Positions 62,912-64,000 of a stretch of 64,000 nucleotides of DNA are shown in pieces (position 1 is the stretch's first letter; each line of letters begins with the position of its first letter). The translations under genes and the position numbers were made by a program. The stretch is from an uncultured Algibacter sp. (GTDB lineage Bacteria; Bacteroidota; Bacteroidia; Flavobacteriales; Flavobacteriaceae): positions 1-64,000 of the forward strand of contig CANMQH010000001.1 in assembly GCA_947499935.1 (NCBI GenBank). Direction: 5' to 3'. The notes under the pieces were generated by a model. That model was not told the origin of the DNA. It saw only the letters and a program-made list of their open reading frames with translations, and searched no databases.

Positions 62912-62965
62912 GAATTCGTTTTTATTTTTTTGTTTTAACCGAAAATAAAAAGTAAAAACGAGTTC
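62912..62965. terminator. Possible bidirectional terminator
   Basis: GAATTCGTTTTTA (62912-62924) and TAAAAACGAGTTC (62953-62965) are inverse complements with one mismatch, separated by 28 bp, in the gap between convergent genes. AT-rich and long-looped, so moderate at best. Confidence 0.4.
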
Positions 62966-62976
62966 TTATTATAATG

Positions 62977-63342
62977 TTATACATTCATTATTTTTTCTCT
63001 ATGGTTGGTGCCCCATGTTCTCATGGATACTAATATGTTGTCTAGCGATTTGCCATAAGGAGTAAGGTTATATTCAGAGATAGAAGTAGTTTCTGGTAAA
63101 GAGTTTTTTTCTATAAGGCCATTTAGTTCTAAATCCTTTAGTTCTCTAGATAGCATTCTAGATGTAATACCATCAACTTGAATTTGTAATTCATTAAATC
63201 TGTGTTTTTTAAAAGAGAGCGCAGTTAAAATAGGTAGTCTCCATTTGCCACCAATAATTTCTATAACATCCCTAACAGGACGAATAAATAGTTTACACTC
63301 TTCTGCATTACGTCTGTTCGTTTTGTTTTTTAGAATACTCAT
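62977..63342 (-). CDS. HxlR-family winged-helix regulator
   Basis: A 121-residue HxlR/MarR-like regulator. The family signature is present: CKLFIRPVRDVIEIIGGKWRL cut to its core as RPVRDVIEIIGGKWRLPIL, then RFNELQ, ITSRMLSRELKDLELNGLI and the wing YNLTPYGKSL. HxlR proteins often sense electrophiles or redox state through a cysteine; here a single Cys lies near residue 17, upstream of the usual site. The target is unknown, and no divergent enzyme gene lies directly beside it. Confidence 0.92.
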   Translation of the reverse strand: MSILKNKTNRRNAEECKLFIRPVRDVIEIIGGKWRLPILTALSFKKHRFNELQIQVDGITSRMLSRELKDLELNGLIEKNSLPETTSISEYNLTPYGKSLDNILVSMRTWGTNHREKIMNV

Positions 63343-63708
63343 AATATGAAATTAAATAGTAAGTATACAAAAAAAAGAATTATGACGTCTTAATGCTGTT
63401 AATTCTATTAGTTTTTGTTACAATTTCTAAATCTAATAATTTATATGAAAAAGTTTTAACATGCTTTTAAATACATAATACACCGTATAGATATTTATAT
63501 ATGATTTAAGAGAAAAAGCTTTTAATACATTTTAATTCGTGAATATCATCATTAAAAAATAACATGTATTTTGAAATTAAAGATGGAAAATGGTTTTTTA
63601 GAGCAAAGCCCATTCCATAATTTTAAAATAACCATCAATTTCTCCAAACAATGGCTATTAAATTCTTAGGATTATTATCTTTGTTAGCTTAGTTAAAATA
63701 ATCCATAC
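63343..63708 (+). other. 366-bp intergenic region before the malic enzyme gene
   Basis: AT-rich with no supported gene. TATCTTTG at 63676-63683 is an exact -7 match, 25 bp before the malic enzyme ATG, and probably marks its promoter, although no -33 TTTG is seen at the expected spacing. Confidence 0.45.
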
Positions 63709-64000
63709 ATGAGCGAAGAAAGCAAACGCATAGAAGCCCTTAAATATCACGCAGAGCCAACGCCCGGAAAAATAGAAGTTGTACCAACTAAAAAATACGC
63801 GACACAAAGAGATTTGTCTTTAGCGTATTCGCCAGGGGTAGCAGCACCGTGTTTAGAAATTGAAAAAGACAAAGAGGCTATCTATAAATATACTGCGAAA
63901 GGTAATTTGGTAGCGGTAATCTCTAATGGAACCGCTGTTTTAGGCTTAGGTAACATTGGCCCAGAAGCTTCAAAGCCTGTTATGGAAGGTAAAGGCTTAC
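63709..64000 (+). CDS. maeB: NADP-dependent malic enzyme, 5' part only
   Basis: The first 97 codons are in the window and the gene runs off its end. The translation starts [20 protein letters not shown] and continues with [20 protein letters not shown] and [20 protein letters not shown], the highly conserved N-terminal region of malic enzymes of the MaeB type (malic domain fused to a phosphotransacetylase-like domain). It would convert malate to pyruvate and CO2 with NADPH production. The full domain layout cannot be seen here. Confidence 0.92.
   Translation, partial: MSEESKRIEALKYHAEPTPGKIEVVPTKKYATQRDLSLAYSPGVAAPCLEIEKDKEAIYKYTAKGNLVAVISNGTAVLGLGNIGPEASKPVMEGKGL

Noticed and set aside
63564..63620. 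18-codon plus-strand frame MYFEIKDGKWFFRAKPIP
   Set aside because: Too short and without a ribosome binding site or known relative; it may be a fragment, but nothing supports it as a gene.

Overview
The window is AT-rich chromosomal DNA from a member of the Flavobacteriaceae (Bacteroidota), probably marine. The evidence is alternative complex III followed by coxB and coxA, type IX secretion (T9SS) C-terminal sorting domains of both A and B kinds, a PorP/SprF protein, a GH16 enzyme resembling kappa-carrageenases, and Bacteroidota-type promoters (-33 TTTG, -7 TAnnTTTG, best seen before both tRNA genes). Ribosome binding sites are mostly weak.

Layout. About 0.1-15 kb is mostly housekeeping: a secreted protein of unknown function, trxA, a second-type clpP, a DUF58 protein, tRNA-Asp(GTC), polA, a membrane metallophosphoesterase, a cysteine-free thioredoxin-fold protein, a polysaccharide deacetylase, a DUF2723 membrane protein, tRNA-Gln(TTG), a small lipoprotein and a tandem universal stress protein. 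At 15-20 kb is the rimP-nusA-infB operon, with a terminator-like hairpin in its leader. At 20.8-32.6 kb is the respiratory block actA-F, coxB, coxA: quinol oxidation, periplasmic c-haems and an aa3-type oxidase encoded together.

At 33-41 kb is a surface-adhesin operon: a 1738-residue T9SS type B protein with nearly identical 522-bp tandem repeats, a PorP/SprF partner and an OmpA/TPR/PD40 protein. Next come ruvB, a secreted multidomain GH16 polysaccharidase, queG and a secreted Sel1-repeat protein.

From 48 to 58 kb the content is accessory. A secreted polymorphic toxin with a C-terminal WHH-type nuclease and a SUKH-like immunity gene is followed by two start-less toxin cassettes, each beginning with a copy of the same ~157-bp (or ~144-bp) anchor. 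The first cassette carries a probable immunity gene translationally coupled to an intact Tpt1/KptA RNA 2'-phosphotransferase. The second is decayed: a frameshift in the toxin and two in-frame TGA codons in its partner. Then follow, on the minus strand, a three-gene operon (XRE regulator, TPR-AAA+ ATPase, TPR-membrane protein) and an IS200/IS605-type tnpA unit. A 210-bp element with 18-bp terminal inverted repeats lies next to tnpA, and a second copy, inverted, lies 38 kb away after infB. The window closes with two paralogous beta-helix lipoproteins, an HxlR regulator and the start of a malic enzyme gene.

The best candidates for something undescribed are the KptA-containing toxin/immunity cassette and the XRE/AAA+/TPR-membrane operon. 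All identifications come from reading motifs; no database search was run.
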